From Cladocopium goreaui (taxonomy: Eukaryota; Sar; Dinophyceae; Suessiales; Symbiodiniaceae): a DNA stretch of 64,000 bases. Below, one piece after another: positions 17,312-28,631 of the stretch. The notes beneath the pieces are model-generated. The model had not been told where the DNA came from, ran no database searches, and saw only the letters and a program-made list of their open reading frames with translations. The DNA is taken from positions 824,501-888,500 of the forward strand of contig CAMXCT020002001.1 in the NCBI GenBank assembly GCA_947184155.2, in the 5' to 3' direction. How positions within the stretch are numbered: the first letter of the stretch is position 1; each line of letters starts with the position of its first letter. Both the position numbers and the translations under genes were made by a program.

Positions 17312-19295
17312 AAACTAAGATGCACTAATCATCAAACTAAGATGCACTAATCATCAAACTAAGATGCACTAATCATCAAACTAAGATGCACTAATCATCA
17401 AACTAAGATGAACTAATCATCAAACTAAGATGAACTAATCATCAAACTAAGATGAACTAATCATCAAACTAAGATGAACTAATCATCAAACTAAGATGAA
17501 CCAATCATCAAACTAATTTGAAATAATCATCAAACTAAGATGAACTAATCATCAAACTAAGATGAACTAATCATCAAACTAAGATGAACCAATCATCAAA
17601 CTAAGATGAACTAATCATCAAACTAAGATGAACTAATCATCAAACTAAGATGGACTAATCATCAAACTAAGATGAATTAATGATCAAACTAATATGAAAT
17701 AATCATCAAACTAAGATGAACTAATCATCAAACTAAGATGAACTAATCATCAAACTAAGATGAACTAATCATCAAACTAAGATGAACTAATCATCAAACT
17801 AAGATGAACTAATCATCAAACTAAGATGAACTCATCATAAGATGAACAATCATCAAACTAAGATGAACTAATCATCAAACTAAGATGAACTAATCATCAA
17901 ACTAAGATGAACCAATCATCAAACTAAGATGAACTAATCATCAAACTAAGATGAACTAATCATCAAACTAAGATGGACTGATCATCAAACTAAGATGAAC
18001 TAATCATCAAACTAAGATGAACTAATCATCAAACTAAGATGAACCAATCAACAAACTAAGATGAACTCATCATCAAACTAAGATGGACTAATCATCAAAC
18101 TAAGATGAACTAATCATCAAACCAAGATGGACTAATCATCAAACTAAGATGAACTAATCATCAAACAAATATGAAATAATCATCAAACTAAGACCAACTA
18201 ATCAACAAACTAAGATGAACTAATCATCAAACTAAGATGAACTAATCATCAAACTAAGATGGACTAATCATCAAACTAAGATGAACTAATCATCAAACTA
18301 AGATGAACTAATCATCAAACGAAGATGAACTAATCATCAAACTAAGATGAACTAATCATCAAACTAAGATGAACTAATCATCAAACTAAGATGAACCAAT
18401 CATCAAACTAAGATGAACTAATCATCAAACTAAGATGAACTAATCATCAAACTAAGATGAACTAATCATCAAACTAAGATGAACTAATCATCAAACTAAG
18501 ATGAACTAATCATCAAACTAAGATGAACTAATCATCAAACTAAGATGGACTAATCATCAAACTAAGATGAATTAATCATCAAACTAAGATGAACTAATCA
18601 TCAAACTAAGATGAACTAATCACCAAACTAAGATGAACTAATCATCAAACTAAGATGGACTAATCATCAAACTAAGATGAACTAATAATCAAACTAAGAT
18701 GAACTAATCATCAAACTAAGATGAACCAATCATCAAACTAAGATGAACTAATCATCAAACTAAGATGGACTAATCATCAAACTAAGATGGATGGATGGAC
18801 TAATCATCAAACTAAGATGAACTAATAATCAAACTAAGATGAACTAATCATCAAACTAAGATGAACCAATCATCAAACTAAGATGAACTAATCATCAAAC
18901 TAAGATGGACTAATCATCAAACTAAGATGGACTGGTCATCAAACTAAGATGAACTAATCATCAAACTAAGATGAACTAATCATCAAACCAAGATGAACCA
19001 ATCAACAAACTAAGATGAACTAATCATCAAACTAAGATGGACTAATCATCAAACTAAGATGAACTAATCATCAAACCAAGATGGACTAATCATCAAACTA
19101 AGATGAACTAATCATCAAACTAAGATGAACTAATCATCAAACGAAGATGAACTAATCATCAAACTAATATGAAATAATCATCAAACAAAGATGAACTAAT
19201 CAACAAACTAAGATGAACTAATCATCAAACTAAGATGGACTAATCATCAAACTAAGATGCCCTAATCATCAAACTAAGATGAACTAATCATCAAA
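17312..19295. repeat. 22-bp satellite, about 90 copies
   Basis: Units of actaagatgaactaatcatc-aa, very homogeneous, with recurrent variants (gatggactaatc, gatgaaccaatc, aatatgaaataatc). Longer blocks are themselves repeated: the order of variant units around 18640-18780 recurs at 18790-18940. The right edge joins the terminal exon of the spliced gene model. Confidence 0.95.
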
Positions 19296-19406
19296 GATCA
19301 GTGGTATCAACGCTAAAACCGGGGGGATTGAACTCATTGAACCATCAAAACTTGGGTTTTTATGTGATTTAAGCAGCGACAAGCGGAAACTCTTCGGAAA
19401 CACTCC
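19284..19406 (-). CDS. GX exon 17, terminal, stop inside the satellite edge
   Basis: Acceptor gtgctttggag|ggagtg. Reads GVFPKSFRLSLLKSHKNPSF, then IPPVLALIPLIFDD and TAG. The last four codons and the stop come from the first 22-bp satellite unit. The acceptor is weak, but the frame is clean. Confidence 0.45.
   Translation of the reverse strand, partial: GVFPKSFRLSLLKSHKNPSFDGSMSSIPPVLALIPLIFDD
19299..19313. other. 15-bp match to a common cDNA adaptor
   Basis: cagtggtatcaacgc equals 15 bases of the widely used SMART template-switching primer, followed nine bases later by gggggg. It may be chance or an artefact; see findings. Confidence 0.3.
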
Positions 19407-19714
19407 CTCCAAAGCACAAACCGAGGTTTTGAAGACTTGGTTGGTCGATAATCATCAATCCTCCAAGAAATCACCATAATCAATTCTGGTTTCTCTGAAA
19501 ATCGTGTAATTACCTCCAAATCCATTGTTTAATCATCATGTTCCCTTATTAAAAGCACCATTTGTGTGGTATACCCTATAACATATCCAATTGATTCCAA
19601 ATATCACTAGGTAAAGCAAACATGAAATTTCACTAAAGCGGTCAAAATTAATCCAACCGTGTTCGACATTGTTAGACAATTCATGTAGTCCGGTGGAATG
19701 AATATCAATAATCA

Positions 19715-19799
19715 ATTCTATGGAAGATCACCATTTTTTATGGGTAAATCCACCATAAATGGACAATTTTCAATAGCTATGTTAAATTACCAGAGGGTA
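19715..19799. repeat. Family-1 hairpin, left end missing
   Basis: ctatggaagatcacc ... caatagctatgttaaattaccagagggta. Confidence 0.8.
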
Positions 19800-20188
19800 A
19801 CTATGCATTTGAAGAATAATATAAGTGAGAGGTAGTGAATGATTGGTGGGATATCAATGGAAAATCACCATTAAAAAAATCACTATCAGCTATCAAAACA
19901 ACTAGTTCATATCATTAGCTAACTATTATTTATAAGTTTGTTATTTAGCCATGTGATCATTAGTTCTTTAACTATCATTATTTATACATTATAGTTATAT
20001 AACTATCATTAAAATACATATATATATATATAACCATATGGCAGTGTGTCAAAACCTTGTACCCCTGGTGAACATCAAAATAGCTGGTAAATGGATGGTC
20101 ATTCCCCTAAAAATTGTATTAATAGGTATTGATCCATACCCATATAACCATTGGTTATTTAAGCACGAGCCACACCACATCCACCAAC

Positions 20189-20326
20189 TGCCGTGTCTCC
20201 CACGGCATTCTCCACCGCCTGTGGATCCTCCGCCGTCGCCTTCGTCGCTCTGGCGATGTCGTGGCAGCGCTGCACCGCCGCAGCGTCCAAGGTGTGCCCC
20301 GTCTTGCCACCACCCACCAGCATCAC
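20189..20326 (-). CDS. GX exon 16
   Basis: Acceptor gggcgccccag|gtgatg, donor cacggca|gttggtgg. Reads VMLVGGGKTGHTLDAAAVQR, then CHDIARATKATAEDPQAVEN. 46 codons, phase 0 both sides. The intron begins with gttggtggatgtggtgtggc, a repeated sequence found again near 34340-34395. Confidence 0.6.
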
Positions 20327-20510
20327 CTGGGGCGCCCACGGCGACCCCCGTCAAACCTGGGGAGTTTCATGGATTTTGGCTTGGAAAAATGGGCCAAAAT
20401 GGGGGAGAAACGCTGGAAGAAGTAGGGAAAACCGGGGAAAAATGATGGAAAACTGTTGGGATTTAACGGGCATGGCCAAAACAAGGCGGTTATAGGGAGT
20501 AATCAACCCA

Positions 20511-21215
20511 GTTGCCCTCTGGTAGTTGAACATGGCAATGGAAAATCCTAGCTTTCAGTGGGACAAGATGGGATAATCATCTATAAATGGATGATTTTCC
20601 ATGAATTTCCATGATTTTCCATGATTTTCCATGATTTTCCATGATTTTCCATGATTCTCCATGATTTTCCATGATTTTCCACGATTTTCCATGATTTTCC
20701 ATGATTTTCCATGATTTTTCCATGATTTTCCATGATGTTCCATGATTCTCCATGATTTTTCCATGATTTCCATGATTTTCCATGATGTTCCATGATTCTC
20801 CATGATTTTTCCATGATTTTTCCATGATTTTCCATGATTTTCCATGATTCTCCATGATTTTCCATGTTTTTCCATGATTCTCCATGATTTTCCATGATTT
20901 TTCCATGATGTTCCATGATGTTCCATGATTTTCCATGATTTTCCATGATTTTCCATGATTTTCCATGATTTTCCATGATTTTTCCATGATTCTCCATGAT
21001 TTTTCCATGATTTTCCATGATTTTCCATGATTTTCCATGATTTTTCCATGATTCTCCATGATTTTCCATGATTTTCCATGATTTTTCCATGATTCTCCAT
21101 GATTTTTCCATGATTTTCCATGATTTTTCCATGATTTTCCATGATTCTCCATGATTTTTCCATGATTTTTCCATGATTTTTCCATTACAAGGTTAAATTA
21201 CTTCAGTCTGGAGGG
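20511..21215. repeat. Family-1 hairpin interrupted by a TTTTCCATGA satellite
   Basis: Left end ttgccctctggtagttgaac (20511) and a degraded right end ggttaaattacttcagtctggaggg (about 21191) bracket 600 bp of about 55 ttttccatga units, 10-11 bp each with variants gattctcc and gatgttcc. The satellite unit equals the hairpin's own internal gattttccatg segment, so it probably expanded from inside the element. Confidence 0.75.
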
Positions 21216-21296
21216 CATCGACCATTTTCGCACCAGGATGAGATGGCCGAGCCAAGGGATGTGCCGATCTGAGAAATTGACGTAGGTTGGGTACAA

Positions 21297-21545
21297 CGAT
21301 ATCATCATATATAATATGTATATATATATATATGTATATCATATATAAAGATATATATATATATATATATCATATATGTATATATATCATATATATATAT
21401 ATCATATATATATATATATCATATATATATATATCATATATATATATCATATATGTATATATATCATATATATATATCATATATATATATCATATATATA
21501 TATATCATATATATATATCATATATAAATATATATGTATATAATG
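21297..21545. repeat. AT microsatellite (atatatcat)
   Basis: catatatatatatcatat repeats with a loose 16-20 bp period. Confidence 0.9.
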
Positions 21546-22167
21546 TATTTTCCTGTCACACTAGCAGTGACCACAAAGGTAACCACAAATGAGCACAACT
21601 GAAATCGCAAAAATACAGTTTTTTTCCCAAGGGTCTTGATGATCCAATTTGGTATGTTTATTCTCTGTTTGTTGCCCAGAAGTTGCGCAAGAAAGGTGAA
21701 ACCAAATGAAAAACAACCAAAAAAATGTCATTCTCTTTTCCTCAAAAAGAAACGGCTAGTGCGCACGAACGAAAGTATACTGGTGACCGCAAAAGAATGC
21801 AGAAATTATGCGTGTATATATACTAATAGATACTAATGGATACTAATGGACTACAGTATATCATACTATAATAGATACTAATGGACTATATCCATGCGAT
21901 TGTGGAATGGGCCACAGGGGGAAGTTCTTCATCTCATTTGCACATGCCCCAGCATGGGCCATGGTCACATCAAGTCACTAAAGTCTGGCTCTGAAGATCT
22001 CACGTTAAAGTCCTGACATTCATTAGCGTTTCAAATAACATAATCATCTTCCAAACACACTAATCTATACTAATCTTGGATTTGCTGAAGCTCAAAAAAG
22101 ATCAAAGAAACTATTCCCGATTTCGATTCCCTAGTCCAAATCACAGACTAACAAACCCAGGTCATAC

Positions 22168-22269
22168 TTTTTGCGAGGCCCAGCGCCATGCCTTTGCGGG
22201 TCTGAGTCTAATCCCAAGTTCGGCAAGGGGCGATGGCATTTTTGTAGACCACCACGGTATATGGTGCCC
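22168..22269 (-). CDS. GX exon 15
   Basis: Acceptor gtcgctaccag|gggcac, donor caaaaa|gtatga. Reads GHHIPWWSTKMPSPLAELGI, then RLRPAKAWRWASQK. Other frames are open too, so the assignment rests on phase. Confidence 0.45.
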
Positions 22270-22349
22270 CTGGTAGCGACAATTTTCCAAGGGACGCTTT
22301 AAAGTATTTATGTATCACCCAGCAGTGGACATAGACCCAACATCCATAA

Positions 22350-22455
22350 CTGGTTGGTGGTGCAATAACCATCTTGAAAAATATGAGTTCGTCAATGGGG
22401 TTGGGATTATCCCATATATTATGAAAAATAAAAAATGTTCCAAAGCACCAACCAG
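22350..22455. repeat. Family-2 hairpin
   Basis: ctggttggtggtgcaataac ... ttccaaagcaccaaccag. Confidence 0.85.
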
Positions 22456-22477
22456 ATAAATATCCATAGTTGATCCA

Positions 22478-22597
22478 TATGGAGGTGTCCTGAAATAGGG
22501 CTACCCCATTTCAGGATGATTTACAATGGAAAATCCCAAACAAAAATGGATGATGACTGGGGCTGGGGGTAGCAAAATATCTTCGGAAACCTCCATA
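22478..22597. repeat. Family-3 inverted repeat (tatggagg...cctccata)
   Basis: tatggaggtgtcctgaaat ... cttcggaaacctccata, with internal gggctacccc. Confidence 0.75.
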
Positions 22598-22775
22598 TGT
22601 CATCCATCCTATCCATATTCTGTCCATCTTCCTGTTTGACCTAAAAAGTTTGGCTGCGGATGAGGTCGCAGCATGAAATTCATCCAGACGAAATCCCATC
22701 ATATGATCCCATCAAATCACCATCAAATGCCATCAAATCACCACTAAATCCCATTGAACTCATCATGATTCATCC

Positions 22776-22803
22776 ATATACATATATATATATATATTAT
22801 GTG

Positions 22804-22854
<51 letters not shown>

Positions 22855-22893
22855 GTATATATGTATATATGTATATATATGTATTATATATAC
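22776..22893. repeat. AT microsatellite (tatatatgta)
   Basis: tatatatatatgtatatata units. Confidence 0.9.
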
Positions 22894-23103
22894 TGTATAC
22901 ATAGAGATGTGTTGATATTTGCAATCCTCAGAGTGAATATACTTGGTTTCCCACATTACATGACTCTTCAAGAGTTCCAGATTGGCTGAAGTACCTCGGG
23001 AATTTCGACATCAAGTTGGTGTCCAGCTGGTGTCGTTTCACATCGTCTCTTCTAAGCTATAAGGCCAAACCAAAACGTGGGATGCCTTTTGGAATTTCTC
23101 ACA

Positions 23104-23215
23104 TACCCGGCCTGGTAAACATACAAAAAACTATGGAAAATCACCATTTTTAATGGGTAAATCCACTATTTCTATGGCCATGTTCAATAGCAAACTGTTA
23201 GTTTAACAGAGGGTA
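23104..23215. repeat. Family-1 hairpin, ccggcctgg variant terminus
   Basis: tacccggcctggtaaacata ... caaactgttagtttaacagagggta. Confidence 0.8.
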
Positions 23216-23381
23216 GATTGGCTGGGAACTTTTAGGGCTGTCCGCTCTGGAAGCATGTCGAGATGTCCCAAAAGTTACCCGCTGTGCCACCGTCCCAGTG
23301 GTCCGACTGAGGAGTTGGAGCCAGGGTGATCTTCAAAAAATCAGCACCAAGTGATGCCGGAAAAATACCTACCACAAGAAG

Positions 23382-23494
23382 TACACTCTGGTAAACGTTT
23401 ACATAACTATGGAAAGATCCACCATGTTTAATGGGTAAATCAACTATTTCTATGGGCAATTTTCAATAGCAAACCGTTAAATTGCCAGAGAGTA
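23382..23494. repeat. Family-1 hairpin
   Basis: tacactctggtaaacgtttac ... caaaccgttaaattgccagagagta. Confidence 0.8.
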
Positions 23495-23629
23495 TATAGT
23501 TATATCATGTTATATCTACCATAAACCATAGAATTCCCATGATTACCAGATAAACCATATAATGTTACCATTACCATAATAAGTAGAATATGATCGGCCC
23601 ATATAGCTGGAGTATTCTCCCAGATTCAC

Positions 23630-23700
23630 CTCCCATGGCTTTTCACCGCACCGGACCCAGCGCGGCTTTCGGATTGTTGCGGCTGCGGGTTTCGGAAAAT
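23630..23700 (-). CDS. GX exon 14
   Basis: Acceptor catcctgcaag|attttc, donor tgggag|gtgaat. Reads FPKPAAATIRKPRWVRCGEK-PWE. A second frame is also open. Confidence 0.5.
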
Positions 23701-24474
23701 CTTGCAGGATGAAGCATAAGGGGCACACAAGATATGTGACATGTCCCAGAAAAATACGCGTGGAATCTATAGGTATGCACAAAAACCATGCACAAGATTC
23801 TGTATTCATAGCTGGTTTAGATCCATACTCATGTCGCAAATCATCGAACATCCCCAGTTGGGGAGTTTACTTATCTGAGGCCAGTAGTGCTTGGATACAT
23901 CTGAAATCTTGGTACCTGTTGCTTGAATCCCTCCATCTGTGCCAAAAAATCCCTCCAGTAAATTAAGACTTCGACCCTTAACGTGCTTCCCAGTTGTGTT
24001 TCTTGTTTTTCTTTTCTCCTCATGAATACTAGTTCGATGAATTGCTATCCCTATGTTCGTTCGCCAACAGTAGAAATTGCAGCAATCTCCCATCCCCATG
24101 GCATATCATGGCACCCTGTGGATCAGGTCGTGGCAGGTCATAGCGATTTCACAAACAGGTGGCACCATCCACATGATCATTCAATATGAACTATCGTGGT
24201 GATACTATGAATCTATGCATACCAAAAGGGAATGAGATTTCATAATAAATTATATCCATATTATAAATTATATATACCATAGTTCATATCCATTGTGAAA
24301 TACCATAATCATCCATAATCCGTTGTGGATATCCGATATCGGGACGTTGGTATCAGGATATGTCCATCTTTATCCATTATGAAATAGCCTCAACAAAATG
24401 ATTTGGAAACCAGCACCAGCCATCTGGATAAGGCCATCAAGTAAGGCTATCGCCCCACTGATCCGAATGAAGTA

Positions 24475-24594
24475 TACCCTCTGGTGATTTAACAGTTTGC
24501 TATGGAAATGGCCCATTTGTAGATGATAAAAATGATGATAAAAACCTATCAGGAATGGTGATTTTCCAAGGCTATGTTAAATCATCAGAGAGTA
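24475..24594. repeat. Family-1 hairpin
   Basis: taccctctggtgatttaaca ... gctatgttaaatcatcagagagta. The left gtgattta matches the right taaatcat. Confidence 0.85.
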
Positions 24595-24606
24595 CAATTA
24601 TGGAAC

Positions 24607-24758
24607 CCGGCAACTTGTTGTGAGATGTTTCACTCTTTAGATATTCAGCATCATCTATGGTGGGGTCGGGGCTTGGCCACCAGTTCGCAACAGAATCCAG
24701 CGAGATCGATATGGGAATGTCCCTCTCAACCAACATGCGTCCAGGAGGGATGCATGCT
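24607..24758 (-). CDS. GX exon 13
   Basis: Acceptor gtattttag|agcatg, donor tgccgg|gttcca. Reads ACIPPGRMLVERDIPISISL, then DSVANWWPSPDPTIDDAEYL. The donor lies 12 bp before a family-1 hairpin (24475-24594). Confidence 0.65.
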
Positions 24759-24822
24759 CTAAAATACCATCTGGAAAATCATATGGCAATACCATCTGGA
24801 AAATCATCTGGAAAATCTAAAA

Positions 24823-24910
24823 TACCATCTGGTTTATTTCACATAGCTATGGAAAATCATCATTTTAGATAGCTATATGACTATATGCAATGCGAAACAA
24901 CCAGAGGGTA
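24823..24910. repeat. Family-1 hairpin, diverged
   Basis: taccatctggtttatttcac ... cgaaacaaccagagggta. Confidence 0.7.
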
Positions 24911-25085
24911 ATCCCGTCGTTGCAAGTCAGACGAACCCGGGTTGATCAATGTCTGCCCCGCCCAAAAATGGGCCGGGTCAACACCAAGAAATGACCATTT
25001 TCTGCATTGGTACAAAGTGATGCCAATAAGATGTTATAAGTTGGTTTACTAACCCGTGTAACTATGTTTGTGATCACCATAACCA

Positions 25086-25201
25086 CTGGTTGGTGGTGCA
25101 ATTTCACCATCTTGGAAAATGATGGAGTTCGTCAATGGGGTTGGGATGACATCCCATATATGAAATGGAAAATAATCCAAATGTTTGAAACCACCAACCA
25201 G
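25086..25201. repeat. Family-2 hairpin
   Basis: ctggttggtggtgcaatttc ... tgtttgaaaccaccaaccag. Confidence 0.85.
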
Positions 25202-25424
25202 ACCATGTCTTGCTGCTTGTGAAGCAACTTAGCTGTGGGGCACCATTCAAGCTGATTTTTAGTACCTTTGATAATCAAATCTGGCTAGGGACATCCCCCC
25301 ACAGGAGGCTTATAGCTGGCATCATCGAACTATGTAGATGGCTTATTTTCCAGAAAGCTACGATGACACCGGAGGGTATAGGTAAATTTACATAAATCCC
25401 ATGAAACCCCACGTTAAACCCCAC

Positions 25425-25525
25425 ATGTCACTGGGGAGCCCGGCCAAGAACTCTTGCTTCTTCAGCCGTGAAAGGGCAGATGCCAACTTCGCATCGCCAG
25501 GGTCTCGGCACGCCCCAAAATGGGT
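25425..25525 (-). CDS. GX exon 12
   Basis: Acceptor cctatttag|acccat, donor gacat|gtgggg. Reads THFGACRDPGDAKLASALSR, then LKKQEFLAGLPSD. Confidence 0.6.
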
Positions 25526-25850
25526 CTAAATAGGGGAAGCATCACAGAAAAATGATGGTTTAACTCGGTTTAACTAGCAATGATGGTGGTGTGAGCAGTG
25601 ATTTTACAAGCAAATACGATGGTTTTGCCAACAAAACTCTGGACTTAATCTATGAAATTGATTTAGGGTATAATGAACTGATTGATTAATCGATAAATCA
25701 TGACTGGTTGTCACGTTATCAATTATTGTCTTGGCGAAAAACTATGTTAGTTTGACTCACATTTTGCAGCTGTCGAGCTTGTGTTGTACAAAAGGACCGA
25801 ATTGCCACTGAGCAAGAGACCAAGAGGCCAAACCCCGGAATAAGACAATT

Positions 25851-25892
25851 AACATCAATTAACATCAATTAACATCAATTAACATCAATTAA
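25851..25892. repeat. atcaattaac tandem repeat
   Basis: Four perfect 10-bp units (acatcaatta). Confidence 0.8.
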
Positions 25893-26072
25893 CCTAATAA
25901 CTTCAATATTGATCAACGTTGTGTCCTCTCAATATGAATGAATCTCTTTGACAGTGGATGATGGCCAGCGGCCAGCGAAATCCTGCCCCGTTTTTCAGTG
26001 GTGGGTTTCCACCATCCAAGGTGGTGCAGGAGGGGCCCCAATACCACTGGGTGGAGGGCAGCTGGTTCTTAC

Positions 26073-26105
26073 CAGCCATCTTTCGTCTTGCGGAAATCTT
26101 TGATA
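26073..26105 (-). CDS. GX exon 11 (small, tentative)
   Basis: Eleven codons, YQRFPQDERWL, with a strong donor ctg|gtaaga but a poor acceptor (tatcaaag|tatcaa). A longer exon starting farther upstream is possible. Confidence 0.35.
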
Positions 26106-26404
26106 CTTTGATAGTCGGATAAGACACGACAGTGGAAATACCACAGCTGTAGGCCGCATCCAGGTCTTCAGGCTGTTGTTTCTGATTTTATACCATTGAT
26201 TTTGGGCAAAATATTTCTGGTTTATGGCGTATGATGCTTGTCTCCGTTCTGATAATCACTCATCAATCACTCATGTAAGTTGATTAACTATATCAATTGT
26301 TGCGCTGATTCTACACTACAACTACAATAAAGCTCTTAAGATTAAGATCATGAAAAAATCATAATTGTACCAATGATATATTCCCCCAGAAATATCGATA
26401 GTAA

Positions 26405-26516
26405 CTGGTTGGTGGTTTCAACCTCTCTGAAAAATGATGGAGTTCGTCAGTTGGGATGATGACATTCCAAATATATGGAAAGTCATAAAATTCCATGGTT
26501 CCAAACCACCAACCAG
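26405..26516. repeat. Family-2 hairpin
   Basis: ctggttggtggtttcaacct ... ttccaaaccaccaaccag. Confidence 0.85.
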
Positions 26517-26586
26517 ATTATGGTAACTCAATAATTTCATCTCGATAAACCCAACAGTTAAGCCACAATCCATTGGATAAACCAAC

Positions 26587-26640
26587 CACTGGGCCGCCAG
26601 GACTGGCTGCCACTTTTGCTTCCGCCTCTTTCACTGCCGC
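26587..26640 (-). CDS. GX exon 10
   Basis: Acceptor tgttttttag|gcggca, donor cagtg|gttggt. Eighteen codons, AAVKEAEAKVAASPGGPV. Phase 0 both sides. Confidence 0.6.
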
Positions 26641-26708
26641 CTAAAAAACAGCAAGCCGTGAAGCTGATCTTTGGCACATGGATTATGAAGTCTTTGTCTG
26701 TTTGATGA

Positions 26709-26843
26709 GAATATAATATATATATATATATATAACTATATTGTACTTATGTATAATTATTTATCATTATAAATATATATATATAATTCTAACATGTATG
26801 TATATTACTAGACTATGAAGAGAGAGAGAGAGAGAGATGGATG
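26709..26843. repeat. AT and GA microsatellites
   Basis: atatatatatat runs followed by gagagagagagagaga. Confidence 0.85.
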
Positions 26844-27289
26844 TGAACCCATTGAGCAAGTTACCATCAAAAATCCTCTTTTTCACAGGGTCAGACATGG
26901 CTCTGCGTATTGTCTTCATAGGAAACCTCGACCCAGGATTGATAATAAGAACAGGAAAAGAACCTGGGGCCAATAAGAAACCACATATAATTTAGCAATA
27001 TATACCCCATAGCAATACCCCACCTGTATTGTCTTGTACCTTCAAACCAACTAATCCCTTCTTCCTATTACTAAAGCTCCCCCAATTTAAAAAAAATAGG
27101 ATTGGTGTGGCACTTCCGTTTTTTTTTTGGTTGGGCACAAATGGATTCTTAATTGTGGTAATTGAGAATCAATAGGAGAACAGGATCGTGAAACAATGGG
27201 TTCAACCCCCTACTAATAAAAATAGATTGCCACCTGGAGGTTTTTTATTAGGGTCCCATCTCACAAGTTGTTTATTAAAATTTATTATT

Positions 27290-27540
27290 AAGATGTTCAT
27301 TGGAATACTAGGGGAAAGCTTCGAAATCCAGCTTTTGGCAATATTTTATATATATTTTAATAAGGGATTTAATCAAATTTGAAATCGAGTTGTTTTTTAT
27401 TTTTATTGTTAAGGTTTTCATTGGAATATTAGGGGAAAGCTTCGAAATCCAGTTTTTGGCAATATTTTATATAGATTTTAATAAGGGATTTAATCAAATT
27501 TGAAATCGAGCTTTTATTTTTAGTATTAAGGTTTTCACTG
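27290..27540. repeat. Tandem duplication, unit about 122 bp
   Basis: attggaatactaggggaaagc through aatcaaatttgaaatcgag occurs twice (about 27298-27390 and 27420-27511), followed by a partial third copy (ggttttcactgtaatattagggg). Confidence 0.8.
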
Positions 27541-27853
27541 TAATATTAGGGGCACCCTAATACAAAAAAAAACGCAATAATAAAGATAGATCACCGTGTT
27601 TACCATTTGGGAGGGTGTTTTAGAAATAGGGAGAGAGGATTATTCCATAAACCCCGCCAGTGAAATGTTCGTTGGTTAACCGGGCCTCCAAAAAAAAACT
27701 AGTTCGAGATATTCCGTTTATCCTCCCATCATCTCCCATCTAGCTAGTTCGAGATATCGTAAATCCATGTAAATCCAAGCAAGTTGAGCCTTGAAGTTAT
27801 GAAGCAACTTGCACATCTGGAGCTAAGCAGTTCCCCCGCTCCAATGGTCACAC

Positions 27854-27930
27854 CATCTCCAGAGATCGCCGGCAAACCTCGTACTGATCTCTTGGCTTCG
27901 CCCGTGCTGAACCAAAGAACATCACCTCAA
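27854..27930 (-). CDS. GX exon 9
   Basis: Acceptor ctatttctgcag|ttgagg, donor gagatg|gtgtga. Reads EVMFFGSARAKPRDQYEVC and on to RRSLEM. This is the segment with faint LOG-like resemblance. Confidence 0.65.
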
Positions 27931-28162
27931 CTGCAGAAATAGGTGATTTCACCTGCAAACATGGAGATTTCGCTAGCGAAAATGGAGATTTTAACGAATA
28001 GGACGTTGAATGGATGAAAGCCCAAGGGAAAAAAAAAATGGTTTGCTTCCACGTGTCCTTTAAATGAACTCATGGAATGATGATTTCAGCAACGTTAAAT
28101 GGAGATTTCACAAAAGCGGAACGGGATATGACCTACTTCCGTACCAAACATGTGGCTCTCAC

Positions 28163-28291
28163 AACGAACCTTTTCGAAAGAAGGCTCCGGGCCCATTACG
28201 AAAACACTGGGCCCAGCCGACGATATTGTCCACTCCTTCGGTGCGTAGACGATCCTAGCCAGCATGCCAGGGGAGAGTTCAGGCGAAGGCC
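28163..28291 (-). CDS. GX exon 8
   Basis: Acceptor tttgcttgag|ggcctt, donor cgtt|gtgaga. Reads PSPELSPGMLARIVYAPKEW, then TISSAGPSVFVMGPEPSFEK. Strongly coding-like, phase 1 in and out. Confidence 0.65.
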
Positions 28292-28446
28292 CTCAAGCAA
28301 ATGATTGATTGTGCCGATGTAACGTAACTTGATATAAACAGGAAAACACAATAACTATGATAGAATATAAATATATTAATAATATCTAATAATATAATGA
28401 TAATGGTTTTTATATGGGAATGCAAGAGTGTCATATACTCTGGCAC

Positions 28447-28519
28447 GCTTGCCAGTCTTGAGCGTCTGTGTTCTTTCCCATGCACTGAATTGGTGCTCGG
28501 CATGGACTGAAACCTCTGG
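28447..28519 (-). CDS. GX exon 7
   Basis: Acceptor ttatctcacag|ccagag, donor caagc|gtgcca (a close alternative is ccaga|gtatat). Reads PEVSVHAEHQFSAWERTQT. The intron before it (28520-28570) is only 51 bp, the shortest seen. Confidence 0.55.
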
Positions 28520-28570
28520 CTGTGAGATAACCAACCAGCCAGCCAGGGTGTTTCTGGTAAAAGAGCTTAC

Positions 28571-28631
28571 CCCGTTCTCTCCTAGATACCAAACGTCTTG
28601 CAGCTTCAAGATGTTTCTAGTCCTTTTCATT
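28571..28631 (-). CDS. GX exon 6
   Basis: Acceptor gagctttcag|aatgaa, donor aacggg|gtaagc (strong). Reads MKRTRNILKLQDVWYLGENG. Confidence 0.6.

Noticed and set aside
17312-19295. CRISPR-like array (regular 22-bp spacing)
   Set aside because: There are no distinct spacers; units are contiguous and nearly identical, in a eukaryotic context. It is a satellite.
20555-21185. Three roughly 200-codon minus frames of repeated MENHGKSWKI
   Set aside because: Direct translation of the ttttccatga satellite; 10-11 bp units keep all frames open by chance.
21287-21592. Tyr/Ile-rich ORFs in the AT microsatellites (also near 22700, 36700, 39100)
   Set aside because: Translations of tatata repeats with no coding signal.
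24000-24190. Coding-like frames on both strands
   Set aside because: Neither strand has a convincing acceptor and donor pair, and the phase does not fit the GX chain.
25210-25395. Plus-strand ORF reading LLVKQLSCGAPFKLIFSTFD
   Set aside because: Protein-like composition, but no splice sites, on the opposite strand to all nearby exons; not supported enough to list.
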